Shown here: positions 1 to 12,298 of the stretch, in pieces | How the letters are laid out: each line of letters begins with the position of its first letter | Numbering within the stretch: position 1 is the first letter of the stretch | Assembly: GCF_020379485.1 (NCBI RefSeq) | Contig: NC_063444.1 | Location: 3,110,652 to 3,174,651 of the forward strand | Length of the DNA stretch: 64,000 nt | DNA from: Brassica napus | Lineage: Eukaryota; Streptophyta; Magnoliopsida; Brassicales; Brassicaceae | Direction: 5' to 3' | The notes under the pieces: generated by a model | The model's database searches: none | What the model was told of the DNA's origin: nothing | The model's input: only the letters and a program-made list of their open reading frames with translations | Made by a program: the position numbers and the translations under genes

Positions 1-562
1 TGTTTTTCTCCCAAGTGTGAGCCTTGTCTCCCAAAGAGAAGGGAAACAATCTGAGCTTGAAAGCATCCTCTGAAACTCCATTTGTTTTTGACAAGCCACA
101 GTACTTATCAAATCTGTCAAGGTGATCTAGTGGGTCTTCCAAGGCAAGTCCATGGTACTTGTTGTTTTCAATCATGTTGATGAGGCTGGACTTGATCTCG
201 AAATTGTTGTTGGCAACTGGCGGTGCCCTAATGCCCAACCTATTCCCATTTATGTTAGGTTGATCATAAGTGCCAATGGATCTTCCCCGGCGTTGTTGAT
301 TTTGAGGCCTAAGGTTTGCAGCTCCTTGGCCATGTTCCTCTTGAGCAGCTCCAGGAGGAACTCCTTGGACATTTTGTCTATGATCATCAACTTCATAGAC
401 ACCTTCCGGTTGATTCGGGTTTCTCTCCATCTCAAGCCCCAATCTATGTAAGTGGGCTTGCTTTTCTCTTTCTCTTCTCTGTCTTCCCAACTCTCTTTCT
501 AAGGCTTTGATGTTGTCCACTCTTGGTGCAAGATTTGTTGATCCTTTGCTTCTCAAGTTCAT
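1..562 (-). CDS. Ty3/gypsy retrotransposon gag, N-terminal part (runs off the window)
   Basis: A reading frame opens with ATG at 562 and stays open for 187 codons to the window edge. No stop is seen, so the true protein continues outside. The first ~45 residues are basic and helical (ending LHRLGLE). A Gln/Pro/Arg-rich linker follows. The capsid-like retrotransposon gag domain then begins at about residue 135, with the signatures [15 protein letters not shown] and [15 protein letters not shown] that are typical of plant gypsy (Athila/Tat-like) gag. The product would form the virus-like particle that packages element RNA. The start is supported by position: a tRNA primer site and an LTR lie directly upstream. 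The family is clear; whether the element is autonomous cannot be seen here. Confidence 0.85.
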   Translation of the reverse strand, partial: MNLRSKGSTNLAPRVDNIKALERELGRQRREREKQAHLHRLGLEMERNPNQPEGVYEVDDHRQNVQGVPPGAAQEEHGQGAANLRPQNQQRRGRSIGTYDQPNINGNRLGIRAPPVANNNFEIKSSLINMIENNKYHGLALEDPLDHLDRFDKYCGLSKTNGVSEDAFKLRLFPFSLGDKAHTWEKN

Positions 563-675
563 GCACCTGTCATCCAAATAGAGATGAAGATAGATAATTA
601 GTAACTTAAAAATGAAAAATAAGACTTAGTCTCAAGTAATGACTAAATCCTAATGTCAAAATCAATCTAGAGAAT

Positions 676-688
676 GGCAACGGCGCCA
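676..688 (-). other. Primer binding site, tRNA-Asp type
   Basis: On the minus strand the motif TGGCGCCGTTGCC follows the LTR end by a few bases. It is complementary to the 3' end of plant tRNA-Asp, the usual primer for minus-strand DNA synthesis in Athila/Tat-type gypsy elements. It lies between the LTR (694-2388) and the gag start at 562, which fixes the orientation of the element. Confidence 0.8.
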
Positions 689-693
689 AAACT

Positions 694-2388
694 TGATAAA
701 GGATAAGTTTAATCCTTAAGTGTTGTAGTACTTAAGATGTCAATCCAATCTCTAGTGATTCTAAGCACTAAGAATGCAAGCCATTTATCTCAATCTAAGT
801 GCAATCAAATGATGATTGTTTGTAACAAGTAACAGTGGGAAATAAATTAAGTTTTAATTCAAATATTACAAAGAAGAACCAATGGGTATTTAGGCAATTG
901 ATCTCAAGGTGATAGTTCTAAATCAAGGCGTCTAACTTCAAATAATCTTAACTTTTTATAGGTCTAGATTTCATTCAATTTAGATTAATCCACTCCCGTG
1001 GTAGAAACCCTTATGCAATTATGAACTAAACATCAACTTCCGTTCGTTTTGTTCACTCAAACATACATTAAGTTCTAGTCTACTAACCATCTAGCAATCC
1101 TAACAACAATTCCTTGGTTATTTAAGCTAGAGCTTTACTAGGTCCATTCAAGCATTATGCAAACACTTTCGATGCCCTACAAACACTTAGAATCTAGATT
1201 AAAATGGCCAAAATTAATCTAGCATTAAGAATATTTAGTAAGCATAGAAATCTAAGCATTTAACCATTAGAACACCTTAGCTCTTCCCTAGTCACCCATT
1301 AATCTATCTAACCCATTGATCCTAAGGGTGATTACTCACTAATCATCTTGTTTACACTTAATCCCATGATGGATAGAAGCATAATCAAGATGATATGATA
1401 TATGAAAACAAGAAACAGAAATTAGATGAAGAGAATGGCTAGAGGAAAACAAGACTTTATAACATAAACTTCAAGAACACTCCAAGAACAAATGTTTTCT
1501 CTCAAACTCTCAAAATACAAAATATGAAATACAAAATATGAAACTATAGAACTTTCACTCTCTACTCTTTGTTGTATTGTACTATGTGTATTGTGTGTCT
1601 TACTCCTTCCCCTTGCAGTCTCTTTTATAGCCTAAGTAAAGGAGGATGACAACACATCCACCATGTGAAAGCATAAAGCATAAAACACACTCATAAAAGT
1701 TATTCTCCACTTACTTCCATTATAGAACACCTTTTGCCCCTTCATATGGCCAAAGTAGTCTTGTCTCTTCAGAAAAGGTAGAGAAAGTTAGGCCAAAAAA
1801 ACCACCAAACTCATGATAGACAACCCATCCCCCATGTTGCAAGCTTTAAAGAGATAAAACTCACTCATTAAAGTTTTCTCCACTTTCTCCATGTTGCACA
1901 CACCTTTAGAATACCAAAAATAAGAAGAATAATGAATATTAATGAGTTTTATAGGTTTTAAGTGAATAAAAATGTGTCTAAAGGCTTAGAAATTCGAAGG
2001 CTATTGTTGATGCTGGTAGGGTGGCCGCTAGGAATGTCATACTGATATGTGTGTAGTATTTTGATCATAAATTCCTCAATACAGCTCCAAACGACTTCAA
2101 ACCACCTCCATTGTAAAGCTAACTCAATTTACCATGTCTTACCAAAAGACAAGTTTCAAAAGATATCTTTAAGACCTTCATCAATGCTCGTCTTTCACAC
2201 ATTCGGTTCAAGACTCCTCGAAAGCTCCTTTTGTGCTCTAATCACCTCCAAAACTCCAAACAACTCATCCAACACCTACAAGATGCAAATGTACATGCAA
2301 TAGACTCTAAATGCAAATAAATGTAAGGTTAATGCATGAATATATATGAAATAACAAAGCTAAAACTATGCAAAATCACAACACATCA
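694..2388 (-). repeat. 5' LTR of the gypsy element
   Basis: The left boundary is TGATAAAG next to the primer site and the right boundary is ACACATCA, giving a TGAT...ATCA terminal inverted repeat over about 1.7 kb. On the element's own strand it reads TGATGTGTTGTG...TTTATCA. The second LTR is outside the window, so the length rests on the terminal motifs and the primer site. The short ORF at 2049-2303 lies inside the LTR and has no recognisable product. Confidence 0.75.
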
Positions 2389-3442
2389 ACAACATTAAGC
2401 AATATAAATTAAGTTTGTACATTTTAACATTTAGACCAAAAAAATTTAAGTTTTTAACATTTTCAATAACCTTTTGCACTAAATTATATGTTTAGAGATA
2501 TGGTCTCTTTTCAACTATAAAATAATATAGTAACACTGCTTTCACAATTATCACAATGAGAAATACCTCTTTAGAAACTGCACATTTTTAAAACTCAATT
2601 TTGGAAAACTAATACAGTATTGGCTGAAGGTACAAGTCTCAATGTTTAAGTCTTCAAGAACGATTGCAAAGACACGAATGTGAAACAGATTAAGTTTGTA
2701 TAATTTGTGTTTAATGGTCATCTAGCCAAAAATAAAAGTTTAAAGATCAAAATAATAACAATAAGTCATGGTTAAACTTAGAGGAAATTAGATAAAGGTA
2801 CAATATTATTTATATGTCATATTAATTCAACATAACTAAATAGATAATTTCATATAATTAACAATATATTTATTGTGGAAACAACGTCTAAAATAAGTTT
2901 TTTTAAACATTCCAAATGAAATGAACAAATGATAAAAAAAAAGCTATATAACAAAATAAAAAAATATGTTAATATTATATTTTTATTACAATAGTTCATG
3001 ATCAGGGACAGCCCATACCCAGTAGAGGCTCCATTACAATTTACAAAATATACTCCTTTTCTTTTGTAAAAAAATATTGAATATTTTATAAGAAAATTTT
3101 AAACCAAAAAAAGACAACAAAATTTTTGAGCCCTAAGCAATCGCCTACTCTGCTTGTGCCATGGACCAGATCTGTTCATGTTATGCTATATATTATCAAA
3201 TTTTGTTTTACTCAATTCAATATTGCGCTATCAAACATGTTCAAAACGGTGTAGTCTTAAACCGACATTCAAAAATACTTTAAATTCATGATTTAAATTT
3301 ATAAAAGTGTTACTAAAAAACTTTTTTCTCATACACTTATTTTATAATACAATTTTGATTCTTTATTCAAGCCAGTATACAAACAACACAATAATTCCAA
3401 ACTAATTACTCATCAAGCGACACAACTTTTCAAAACATGTTA

Positions 3443-3471
3443 TCCGCGCGTAGCGCGGAAAAAGACTCTAG
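3443..3471 (+). mobile_element. Helitron 3' terminus
   Basis: A perfect hairpin, TCCGCGC-GTA-GCGCGGA (3443-3459), is followed after a short AT-rich spacer by CTAG (3468-3471) and then T. This is the 3' terminal structure of Brassicaceae Helitrons. The 5' TC end was not located; the AT-rich stretch from 2389 to here, which has no gene I can support, is the likely body. Confidence 0.75.
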
Positions 3472-3828
3472 TAATTTATAATTGGACCAGTGAAAAAAAA
3501 ATATCAAATAAGTGCTTAAAAGCATGTGGTCGTCTTCTTCATTTGATGAAGTATAAAACCAGTAACGGAAACGATCCGAACTATCACTTGTTACTCGCTG
3601 CGTTATGTATTTACACGGCTCAGGGCGGACCAAACTTGGACCACCGCCAAATATTGCCGATCACCCCTAACTCGCCACGTCTAACTCCGATCAACGTATT
3701 CTCAGTCCGCGTAATTTGTGAAACGGTCAAGTTTTAGATCATGGAAAGACATCCCCATACCTTCCAATCGAATTTCCTGTTGATTCACATTATATATTTA
3801 TATTCCTTGCTTCCTTACTCCTTAGACC

Positions 3829-4056
3829 TTAACTGATATCATCTTCTTCAGCAAATTTTGGTATAGAGAAGCATAAAAATTCTAGGTCCTCTGGCGTCAT
3901 ATTGTAAACTCGGTCTACCCATAAACTTTTTATCGTCCCCTCACTACACAGAACATCTTCTCCGAACGTCTCTGAAATGTTTCTTACAAAGTCGGCTGAT
4001 GTGTTACTATCGTGATTCGTGCATCGTATATAAAAACATGGACCGTAGATATACAT
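3829..4056 (-). CDS. Short unrecognised ORF, possible gene remnant
   Basis: A 75-codon frame ends with an acidic tail (AEEDDIS). Its composition looks more like coding sequence than that of the surrounding DNA (segment NMTPEDLEFLCFSIPKF). No family was recognised. Upstream on the same strand (about 4060-4200) another stretch with open codons could belong to the same lost gene. It may also be chance. Confidence 0.2.
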   Translation of the reverse strand: MYIYGPCFYIRCTNHDSNTSADFVRNISETFGEDVLCSEGTIKSLWVDRVYNMTPEDLEFLCFSIPKFAEEDDIS

Positions 4057-4543
4057 ATATTGTTCAGAGAGGTGTGATTATTGGTTGTGTTGATTGGGAA
4101 TGAAACCATTCAGGAGAGATGCATATACAAAGGGTTGTGTTGTTTCTGAAGAGGAGACGATTGGGGAAGATGGATGACACGACAATTTTTTGATGACGTA
4201 AGCGACTCAAAGGATGAGAACTTTTCATCCCTTAAATCAAAAATAACAAACAAACGTGACCGCTAGATTAAATTTTTATTTTCCTATAAAAATGATGATG
4301 TCATTGATCACAAAAAAATGGTTTACTGTTATATATAGATATAATACATTTAGACCAAAAATCATTTCTATTTTAAAATTTTTATATCATAAAGAGAGAG
4401 AGAGAAAAAAAAAAGAGAAAAGTTTGTCCATAATTGAACCATATCATGTATTTATACTAACTTTCTTCTATAAAAATTATATTCAACACGTAGTTTGTCC
4501 GCTTTCACTATTAATGTTTGCATGCGATATCAGATTATTTTTA

Positions 4544-4570
4544 CTAGGTTGTTTCACCCCGCGGGGGACA
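4544..4570 (-). mobile_element. Helitron 3' terminus, minus strand
   Basis: Read on the minus strand, a GC palindrome (CCCCGCGGGG, 4557-4566) is followed by GTGAAACAAC and CTAG ending at 4544, then T. This matches a Helitron 3' end pointing left. The element body would extend to higher coordinates; no matching 5' TC end was identified. Confidence 0.6.
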
Positions 4571-4866
4571 GTCTACAATTTGTTTTTGACATTATTCTAC
4601 TATAATTCGAGTTTCTATTTGTTTACCTAATTGGTCTTGTATCACGATTAACCTTTACCGACATTTCTATTCATTTCTCATAACATCAAGTATACTTTCC
4701 CCATGTCAACTTAGTTAAGTTTCTCATTTCTTTCCTATATTAATTAACATATAAGCCTTATGGGCATCGACATTGGAAATAGAATGTGTTGTCATCGTTA
4801 ATTGTACATATGCAGTTAGTCGCTTGGTTACAACGATCAAGTGTCTTGAATATTTAGTTGTAATCA

Positions 4867-5325
4867 AGGTTTTGGAAACCGGACGGGTAACCGTTCGAAC
4901 CGGTCGGACCGTGACTCGTTTTTCAAACCCATAAACCTAGTTAAAATCGATCAAATTTGCTAAAATCGGTGACACGGTTCAATAGTAAAATCTAGTTTTC
5001 CCAAATTCAAATTTAAAAAAAAAACTGCAAATTTTTAAAAAGATTTCATTAAAAATCATATTATTTTCTAATATCTTTCTAAATAAATTAGTTTTCATTA
5101 TATTTATATATTATTTTGAATTTTCTTATCATTTTTGAATTCTAATAATGAAATAAAATTATATCAAAATAATTTTACAGTTATATTTATATATATATAT
5201 ATATATATAGTTATTAAATTTAAGATTAATTTAAAACTGAAAACCCAGTTAAACCAGTTGGACCGGTTCGATTGATGACCCAATTATAATGTCAATTCAA
5301 CATTCAGTCCGGTTTTCAAAGCATT
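4867..5325. mobile_element. Small TIR element (MITE-like, ~460 bp)
   Basis: The terminal inverted repeats are about 18 bp with mismatches: left AGGTTTTGGAAACCGGAC (4867-4884) and right GTCCGGTTTTCAAAGCAT. Extra subterminal GGACCGGTTCGA/TCGAACCGGTCGG motifs mirror each other. The inside is AT-rich and non-coding. The class (hAT or Mutator-like) is not decided because no clear target duplication was found. Confidence 0.6.
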
Positions 5326-6871
5326 GGGTGTAATATATTGCTCTTATTGTTTACGACCATCCTCCTTGTTCAGCTTTAGAAACGCATATGCGTGGTTATT
5401 TTGGGGTTAGTTCATATTTGTATATTAAACATTACTTTACTTTTAGTTTACAAAAAAAGAAACATTACTTTACTTTATAAGATGGTTGACCTTTTCACTA
5501 CTGTGTTTCTATGTTCATTTGTTTGGGTATGTGTTTTGTGTGTGCATGTTTCATGAAAAGTGATTAATTGCTTCTCACATTGTTATCGTATCCTCTGTTA
5601 TGTTCTCGTCTTCGTGCTTGCTAATCCTCATGTCTATTATCTATTCATATAATTATTTTTCTGTTGTGTGTAGCTAATGAGTTTAGTCAGTGTCAATATC
5701 TTAATGTGCATATGCATCTAGTATACTGATATTTGTAGATTTTGTTTCTGTAGTAAATAGCTGTCAATTTTACTTTTTATATTGTAAACCAAGTAACTTT
5801 GCACTAAGCGAAGGTATATTTGGAGAAACTTTAAGAAGCAATGGAAAAGATGGAAATCTTAGGAACTTAGTAGAACCTTAGTGGCGGTTTTATAAAGTTA
5901 AAAACATAAAATAAGTGGAAATACTGGACTATTGGCCATGTGAAGACAACTCACATGAGTATTTGCGACTCTTCTCTTCATAAACAACAGTCGGAGATAT
6001 TGGTAGCTCCATCTTCACGATGGTTGCAGAGTGATCTCCATGGTTGACCTCATAAGTTAAGTTGGTGAACTTTAAAATTTATCTCTAGCTTTCTTTTTTT
6101 TGGGTAATCTCTCTGGCTTGTTTTTTGGATAAAAATGTTGAATATTGTCTCTAGCTTTGGATTTCTATTGCTGCTTTCACCCTGAAATAAGGATTGTCAG
6201 GTTATTTTCTTTACACGGGGTTTTGCTATAAAATAATTTAATCTTCCCTATCTCTGACACAGTTTCAGGGATGATTTCTTTAGTGTTTGCAGATATTGTC
6301 AAAGTATGTTACCTGGGAGCGAAATTGTTTGGTATTATATGAATTTGAAAAACATACTGCTTAACAGCAAGATTACCAAGGCGGCATGTTAATTCATAAC
6401 CATCAGTGCAAAGACTATGTTAAAAGTTGACAGTTTTGTTTTAAGGTAAAACCATATTTTACAATGTTTAGAAATATTATTTAATTGTTTGTGTGGATGG
6501 TGTGGCTGCTCTTTTGGTGAGCTAATTCGTCTTGGTGTGGAATATGACAATGAACCATAGACGACAGAGTGCTGTGTAAAGCAAGGGAGATGTTTTAAGG
6601 CACAATTTGTTTAAAATCTCAATGGATTGTTGGTGTAGAAAAGAAATGGAAATAAAACATCAATTTTTAATTGTGAAACAACACACCTGTACAACTTGAC
6701 GGGTTTGGAGTTCGTACTTTATTTATCTTGTTAGATTTTCCACGACTCCAATAAGTTATGATCATTTGATACCAGACTATATTATCGTTCATGGTGTTAA
6801 ATGGGAATATAGTAAATCACGTTTTTCAAAACATTCAACTGAAATGGGCTGAGTTAAGAAGCTTACTATTA
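5326..6871. other. Gene-free stretch
   Basis: No ORF, RNA gene or terminal repeat that I can support. The sequence is AT-rich with T-rich runs that look intronic or intergenic. Confidence 0.5.
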
Positions 6872-7836
6872 TCCCCTATATATTATTTGAGAAGCATTAC
6901 AACTTCTTTTTGTAATCACATGTCATCACTAAAATGATTCTTATAATCATTAGAGAAATATGTTGGTTCATCTAATTATATAAGTTTTTTTACTAAACTA
7001 ACAATAAATTCATCATAAATGTACTTTATTATTTCCTTAAATAAAATTTACGAAATTGCCTAATGTGGCTAAAGTATATACGGCAATTAATGATTTTGAA
7101 TAAAAAAAGATTTGATAAAAAATAGTATATCTTCTATCATATTTGTTTAATTTTAAGATATTAAATAAATTAAACAACCACAATAACCATATAATAAAAA
7201 TTTAGATTTTTATGTATATGTTATATTTTGAATTTTTACAAACGGCTATAAATTACTAAAACTGTTAAAAGTCTCACATTCAAATTTTATGATCCATGGT
7301 TTAAAATTTTTGTTATGACAAAATACAAATGATAACAAAAATTATATAAGTAAAAAGTCTAATTTAATTAATTATTAAGATTAATATATATATATATATA
7401 TATTGTTTTAAATTAAACTATAAACCATATAAAATACAATATTTTAGTTTCAAAACTTACTTTGAACAATTTTTTTGATAAAAGTTTTGAACGATCATTG
7501 ACAACATATTTTTTTTTAAATTATAAATTACTAAAATTATTAATCCCACAATGAAAATTTTGTTATCAGTAATTTAAAAAAAAATAATTTTTAGATTAAT
7601 AAAATTGATTTATATGTTCGCACCAATTTATATGTTTGCACCAATTAAAAAAAATAATTTTTAGATTAATAAAATTGATTTATATGTTCGCACCAATTTA
7701 ATTATATATTTAATAGTTACTGATTTTTAATTATTTAATATATACTTATTATTTCATAATATGTAAAAATATTTAATACATAAAATAATATATATATATA
7801 ATGTTGATTCCGCGCAAGGCGTGGATCTTAACCTAG
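6872..7836 (+). mobile_element. Non-autonomous Helitron, complete (~965 bp)
   Basis: The 5' end is TCCCCTATATATTATTTGAG, preceded by A. The 3' end has the hairpin TCCGCGC-AAG-GCGTGGA (7809-7825) and CTAG (7833-7836), followed by T. Insertion between A and T is the Helitron rule. The interior is AT-rich and non-coding, with a ~50-bp unit tandemly repeated at about 7576-7700. The same 5' end occurs on the minus strand at 35626, so at least two members of this family are in the window. Confidence 0.75.
7576..7700 (+). repeat. Tandem duplication of ~50 bp
   Basis: A unit containing TTTTTAGATTAATAAAATTG and ATGTTCGCACCAATT occurs twice, with a short variant of its end between the copies. It lies inside the Helitron 6872-7836. 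Confidence 0.85.
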
Positions 7837-7863
7837 TTATTATTATTTTAAAAAATATATATG

Positions 7864-7867
<4 letters not shown>

Positions 7868-7904
<37 letters not shown>

Positions 7905-7990
7905 TAGACTAGGATGGGTTCGGGCCTTCGGCCTTAATCCCACCCCAGGCCCGGGGCCGGCCGGCGCTGATACCGATAACATGGCGTAAA
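7868..7990 (-). mobile_element. Poly(A)-tailed retroposon remnant
   Basis: On the plus strand a run of over 30 T is followed by a GC-rich block (GGGTTCGGGCC, GGCCCGGGGCCGGCCGGC) that contrasts sharply with the AT-rich flanks. Read on the minus strand this is a GC-rich body ending in a long poly(A) tail, as left by a SINE or a LINE 3' end. The specific family was not recognised. Confidence 0.5.
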
Positions 7991-8522
7991 GCACCATCGA
8001 CTATAATAGATTTTTGCATCACAATAATATTTTTGAGGTCTGAAAACAAAATTCTTGGTCCGCTTTACAATAGTCATATATGCAGGGCGGCTATATATTT
8101 ACATGCATCCACTACGCTATATTATTTTGTTCAAAAGAAATTCAAAATGTAAAATATATTTAAATTAGGAGACTCATTTCTACCAAATCATTTCTGGTAG
8201 TAACCAAAGCTTATGTTTATTTCTTAAAAAATAGTATTCGTTGAATCTGTTAGTCAAGAAATGTCAGAACTTTCGATCTCGTTATTTTAGTATACATTAG
8301 TTTTAAATATAAACATATGTCAAGTGACGATGATTATGTTACGTCAGGGCTATGAATTTTCGTTGATGAAACAAAAGCAACTTTTACATAATAATTAGTA
8401 AATGGCATGTGCGTCGTAGGGACAGGGAACATGGATTCAAAATCGTAGATACTTATTGCATAATAAATGTAAGTGTGAATGAATGAAAATGATAGTGTTG
8501 AAATGTGATGGTTTCTGAGTGG

Positions 8523-9441
8523 GGTCAGCAGGTAAGGGAAACGGAACAGGGAACCTGGGATCGGAGCACAAGAACATGGCTGAGTGCTTGTGGACGGCTT
8601 CGACGGTACATCTGGTCTCATCAAACCTCTTGTCGCTGGTAATTAGTCCTTTTTAATAAGTATGTTAATTGTATTATGTGTGGGTCACTAAAAAGTAAAT
8701 TTAACATAATGCTATGGTAAATTTTTAAGCATGCGCATTCAATTCAGATTTTTTTTTTGATTTTTGTTTTCTGTTTAGGTATTGAGAAACAATATAAACT
8801 ACAATCACACTTCATTTCGGTTTAATTTGACTCGGTTTTAGATAAAACAAACATAACAATTAATTGAAAGTATCTTCAATGTATTTTTCAACAAAATTAG
8901 GTTTGCTTCGGTTAGGTTTATTCAATGTAAATGTATCATTAACTTATATATTATGATATTTTGGCTCGTTTCAGGCAGTCTCGGTCAATTATATTCTATG
9001 CTTAGGGACCTGTTACCACTTATTCAGTCCGGCCAGAAACCTCAGCCCATTACCAAACCTCGTCCAATTGGTAAAGGACCAACGGCTCCACCAGGCCGGA
9101 CACTTGGGAACATTGACGAAGATGAGGAAAGCCAATTCCCAGACTGGTTCAGACCGGAAGACCGTAGAATCCTTGAAACAAACGGTGTGAGTTACGACGT
9201 CAGTGTAGCACAAGATGGGACAGGCAACTTCACGACCATAATGGACGCCGTTAGGGAAGCTCCTGATTATAGTTGGACACGTTTCGTCATATACATTAAA
9301 AAGGTTTATACTTAGAGAACGTTGAGATCAAGAAGAAGAAATGGAACCTCGTAAAGCTAGGTGATGGCATCGACGTGACAATTATTTCCGGTAACCGCAG
9401 TTACGTTGACGGCTCGACCACGTTCCGTTCCGCTACATTCG
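8523..9441 (+). pseudogene. PME44: Pectinesterase (PME44-like) pseudogene, 5' part
   Basis: Type-I pectinesterases demethylate pectin in the cell wall; an N-terminal inhibitor (PMEI) domain precedes the enzyme. Exon 1 is reduced to the end of the PMEI domain (VDGFDGTSGLIKPLVAG) and ends at 8638 before GT. The intron is 8639-8974. Exon 2 (from 8975) reads AGSLGQLYSMLRDLL and then the start of the catalytic domain (SYDVSVAQDGTGNFTTIMDA). Damage includes a deletion in exon 1 before the DGF motif, a one-base deletion near 9303 in the YIKKG-V-Y segment that creates a stop, and a lost G at the exon 2 donor (ATTCG followed by TTAATT). The ORF at 8334-8624 on the other strand is a shadow. The gene resumes at 27990. 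PME44 is a name from memory; other group members are possible. Confidence 0.85.
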
Positions 9442-10020
9442 TTAATTAAATGTTTTATAAAATACTTGTTGATCCATGCACACGTTAAAAGGAGCTATTT
9501 TGAAGGCCAAAGAGGGGTGCCACATAGGCAAAAAAATTCTCCACCAATCATTTTGCCATGTCATTACGGCCCAGCATTCATCTTGCAGCAAGCAAAGGTT
9601 TAAGCTCATTCTTATTATTTTTCTTGAGGTCCAGTAGTCATCTTGCAGCTTCTTCCTCGCGAACCCTAGGTGCTTCCTCCGACATCAAGCTCTCGAAATC
9701 TATTGTCTATCTCCCTCCTCCGGAATAACGCAAGTATCCTCATCAATGAAAAAACTAAGCCCAACCTTCAATGCTCCTTAATCACCCTTCAAGACGAAGC
9801 TTCGTGCATCCCTCCTAACCAACGATTATGATGGCTCTTCAAGTAACCATCATTACTCACTCATTAGAAACGTTCAACTCTCCGTGTTTCCCTAATCAGA
9901 ATATTTATATCCCCATCAATCTCCTTCTCAGTCGCAAAATTTCATTGACCCATTCCTAATAATACTATGGCTACTCGACAGTAATTAAGACACCACTGCC
10001 AATGCTCCTGCACTCTTCTT

Positions 10021-10123
10021 CAGTCAAGTGGCTGTCACAGGACAATCCACTTCGAAGATGCTGTTTCTTCATTCCTGGGAAGCTTGCAACCATGCCAAAG
10101 GAGACATACTTTTTAGCTTCATG
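10021..10123 (+). pseudogene. RPA1-like (OB-fold, DUF223) gene, 5' fragment
   Basis: The segment reads KMLFLHSWEACNHAKGDILF, resembling the first OB-fold of plant RPA1-like proteins (pattern LLRFWEARNVKKGGELM). Such single-stranded-DNA-binding genes are common in plant Helitrons. The frame is cut by the CACTA element at 10124 and resumes on its other side at about 18290. Upstream (9600-10020) the sequence is degenerate and no start was assigned. Confidence 0.55.
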
Positions 10124-10139
10124 CACTACAAGAAAACAG

Positions 10140-10545
10140 TGACATACCGAGGGAAAAAATCATCGGTATGTCGTTGGAATAACGTTATTCCGACGACATA
10201 CCGACGAAACAAGTCCTCGGAAATAACTCCTCGGAAATTCATTTTTCCTCGGAAATCCCTCGGAATTTTCCGACGGAATTCCGAGGAAACAAATTTCCGA
10301 GGAAACTCCGAGGACCACCAGTTTGTCGGAAAGCTCCTCGGAATATACCGAGGGAGAACTTCCTCGGGATATTTCGATGGACTTTCCGATGGTCCAATCC
10401 TCGGAAGTTCCGACGAAATGTTCCTCGGAATTTTCATCGGGAATTCCCAAGGAACGGAGCCCTCGGAAAATTCCGAGGAACGAGTCCCTCGGTATATTCC
10501 GAGGAACATGTCCCTCGGTATATTCCGAGGGTTCATTTCCTCGGA
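10140..10545. repeat. Subterminal repeat array, left end of CACTA
   Basis: About 400 bp is dense in the palindromic 10-mer TTCCGAGGAA/TTCCTCGGAA and close variants, in both orientations and often overlapping. In CACTA elements such subterminal arrays are where the element-encoded proteins bind. The several long ORFs across the array on both strands are low-complexity artefacts. Confidence 0.85.
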
Positions 10546-10702
10546 ATTAAAAAAAAAATTAATTTTATTTTTAAAAAATAAAATTTTTGAAATTTAAATT
10601 CGAAAATATCAAATTAAAATTAAAATTGAAAACATATTAGTTAATATTCAAAGTTGTACAAATAAAAATAAAACATTCCGAATTTTTGAAGAAAAAAAAA
10701 AA

Positions 10703-12298
10703 CTACGGGTCTGGCACGTTCGGGAACACCTCGTTCGGGTACATCCTCTTCATCATCTCCATCATTTGCTGGTTCAGCCTCCTCTGTGCCTCATAGCCCG
10801 CCTATTGAGCCGCCATTTGGTCTCCAACAAAGATATGCGATCATCCTTGTCCTTCAACTGAGTCGTAAGTACTTCTGGATCAACAAAGGGCGGTGGTGCA
10901 GAAGAAGGACGAACCGACCGGGTGCGACGACCCAAACCGACCAAACGTCCCTTCTTCTTTGGAATCGACTGAAATAGAAAATAGCCAAATTTAAATCAAG
11001 AAATAAATGAATTAAACTTAAAAAAAAAAAGAACTTACGGATTCAACGATTTCGTTGATTCGAAACCGGGACAAGTTGGTCGAAGCCGTCGAAGCGTCAT
11101 CCTCGGTTTGAAGCTGAGACACTTCGTCTTGCACCTGAGTTTGGACCAGGGTGACCACTTCCCTCACAAGACCGTCATCAATCTGGCCGGTCTTCTTGTT
11201 GGTATACGCCCTCTTCATTAGGGCGAGATCATCAACCGGCTCGCCATCATTTTCTTCCGCCTTGAAAAAAACATAAATTAAAGAAACATTAGAAATTAGA
11301 AGAAATGGACAAAAAATAAAATTTCAAAACTTAAATAATTGAATAAAAAGCGGTTGAACTTACCATGCGATCCCCCAGAGAAGCAATAGATTGAACACCC
11401 AAGTTATGCTTGAAGACGCCCTTCCCTTTACGGTCGCTCCTGCGGTTGGTGGAGTTGGTGGAAGAAGTTTCTTTCGTCTCTTCTTTATCCCAATGCGCAC
11501 ACAACCCCGTCCAGATCGTGTTGTTTATCGACTTTGAGACCTTTTAATAAAAAAAAAAGAAAATAGTTTAATAAATTAAAAAATAGTTTAATAAATTAAA
11601 AAATTGTTTAGTAAATTAAATCGAACCTTGTTGATTTCCCACTTCTTCTTCCACTCGTGGATCTGCTTCCCATAGTTGTCCATAACTTTATGGACGAAGT
11701 GGTGATAGATAAAAAGCGTCTCATCGGAATTCCAGTTGAATTCTTGCTGAAAAAAAAACACAATTAGTAGAAAATATATATTAAAGATTAAAAATATAAG
11801 TAAAAAATTAGAATACTTACCGCAAAATGACGAAACCACAGATGCTGCTTGTCGGTAGGGAAGTGAGTGAAAGTCGGATGTCCCTTGTCGAGGGCCGAGT
11901 ACATCATACGGTTGATCCATGCGCTGATCCCGTTCCCGGATCGGTTGAACCTAATAAAAAGAACAAACGCTTAATAATGAATCAAATTTTAATGAAAAAA
12001 ATATGTTTAATTACCAAGTTTGACCCCGTCCATGTGAATACGGAGTGAGATAGGGAAGATGGTCACGACCGGGCTGTCGAACCAACTCTGCAACACTCAT
12101 CACTCCCGGAGGACCCGGAGGAGCAGGAGCGGGTGCAGCAGCGGGAGCGAGAGGAGCAGGAGCGGGTGCAGCAGAGGGAGATGTATGGTAGGAGCTGTGG
12201 GGCGAAGGGGAATCCTGAAAATTGCTGGAGTCCCGAGACTGGCTCCCCGTACCACCACGACCACGACGCTGTCGAGGCCGGGTCTGATCATCATGAGA
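10703..12298 (-). pseudogene. CACTA second gene, plant transposase Ptta/En/Spm family
   Basis: Exons are interrupted by short AT-rich introns. N-terminal: a Pro/Ala-rich segment (about 12100-12298) ending in GVMSVAELVRQPGRDHL. Middle: ISAWINRMMYSALDKGHPTF and HLWFRHFA (11820-11940), then QEFNWNSDETLFIYHHFVHK (11640-11745). C-terminal: [35 protein letters not shown] (11018-11540) and a coiled end NQQMMEMMKRMYPNEVF (stop 10703-10705). This order matches the En/Spm-family second protein, thought to bind the subterminal repeats. Near 10800-10830 a one-base shift (LETK then MAAQ) and an in-frame TAG break the C-terminus. Exon limits are approximate. Confidence 0.75.

Noticed and set aside
2049..2303. 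84-codon ORF
   Set aside because: It lies inside the gypsy LTR and shows no domain.
4256..4630. 124-codon ORF
   Set aside because: It is AT-rich, crosses the Helitron 3' hairpin, and has a composition typical of non-coding DNA.
8334..8624. 96-codon minus-strand ORF
   Set aside because: It is the shadow of the decayed pectinesterase exon 1 on the plus strand.
10140..10545. CRISPR-like repeat array
   Set aside because: Repeats are short, palindromic, irregularly spaced and in both orientations, in a plant transposon.
10126..10597. Overlapping long ORFs on both strands, up to 189 codons
   Set aside because: They run through the palindromic TTCCTCGGAA array, are low-complexity in every frame and have no domain.
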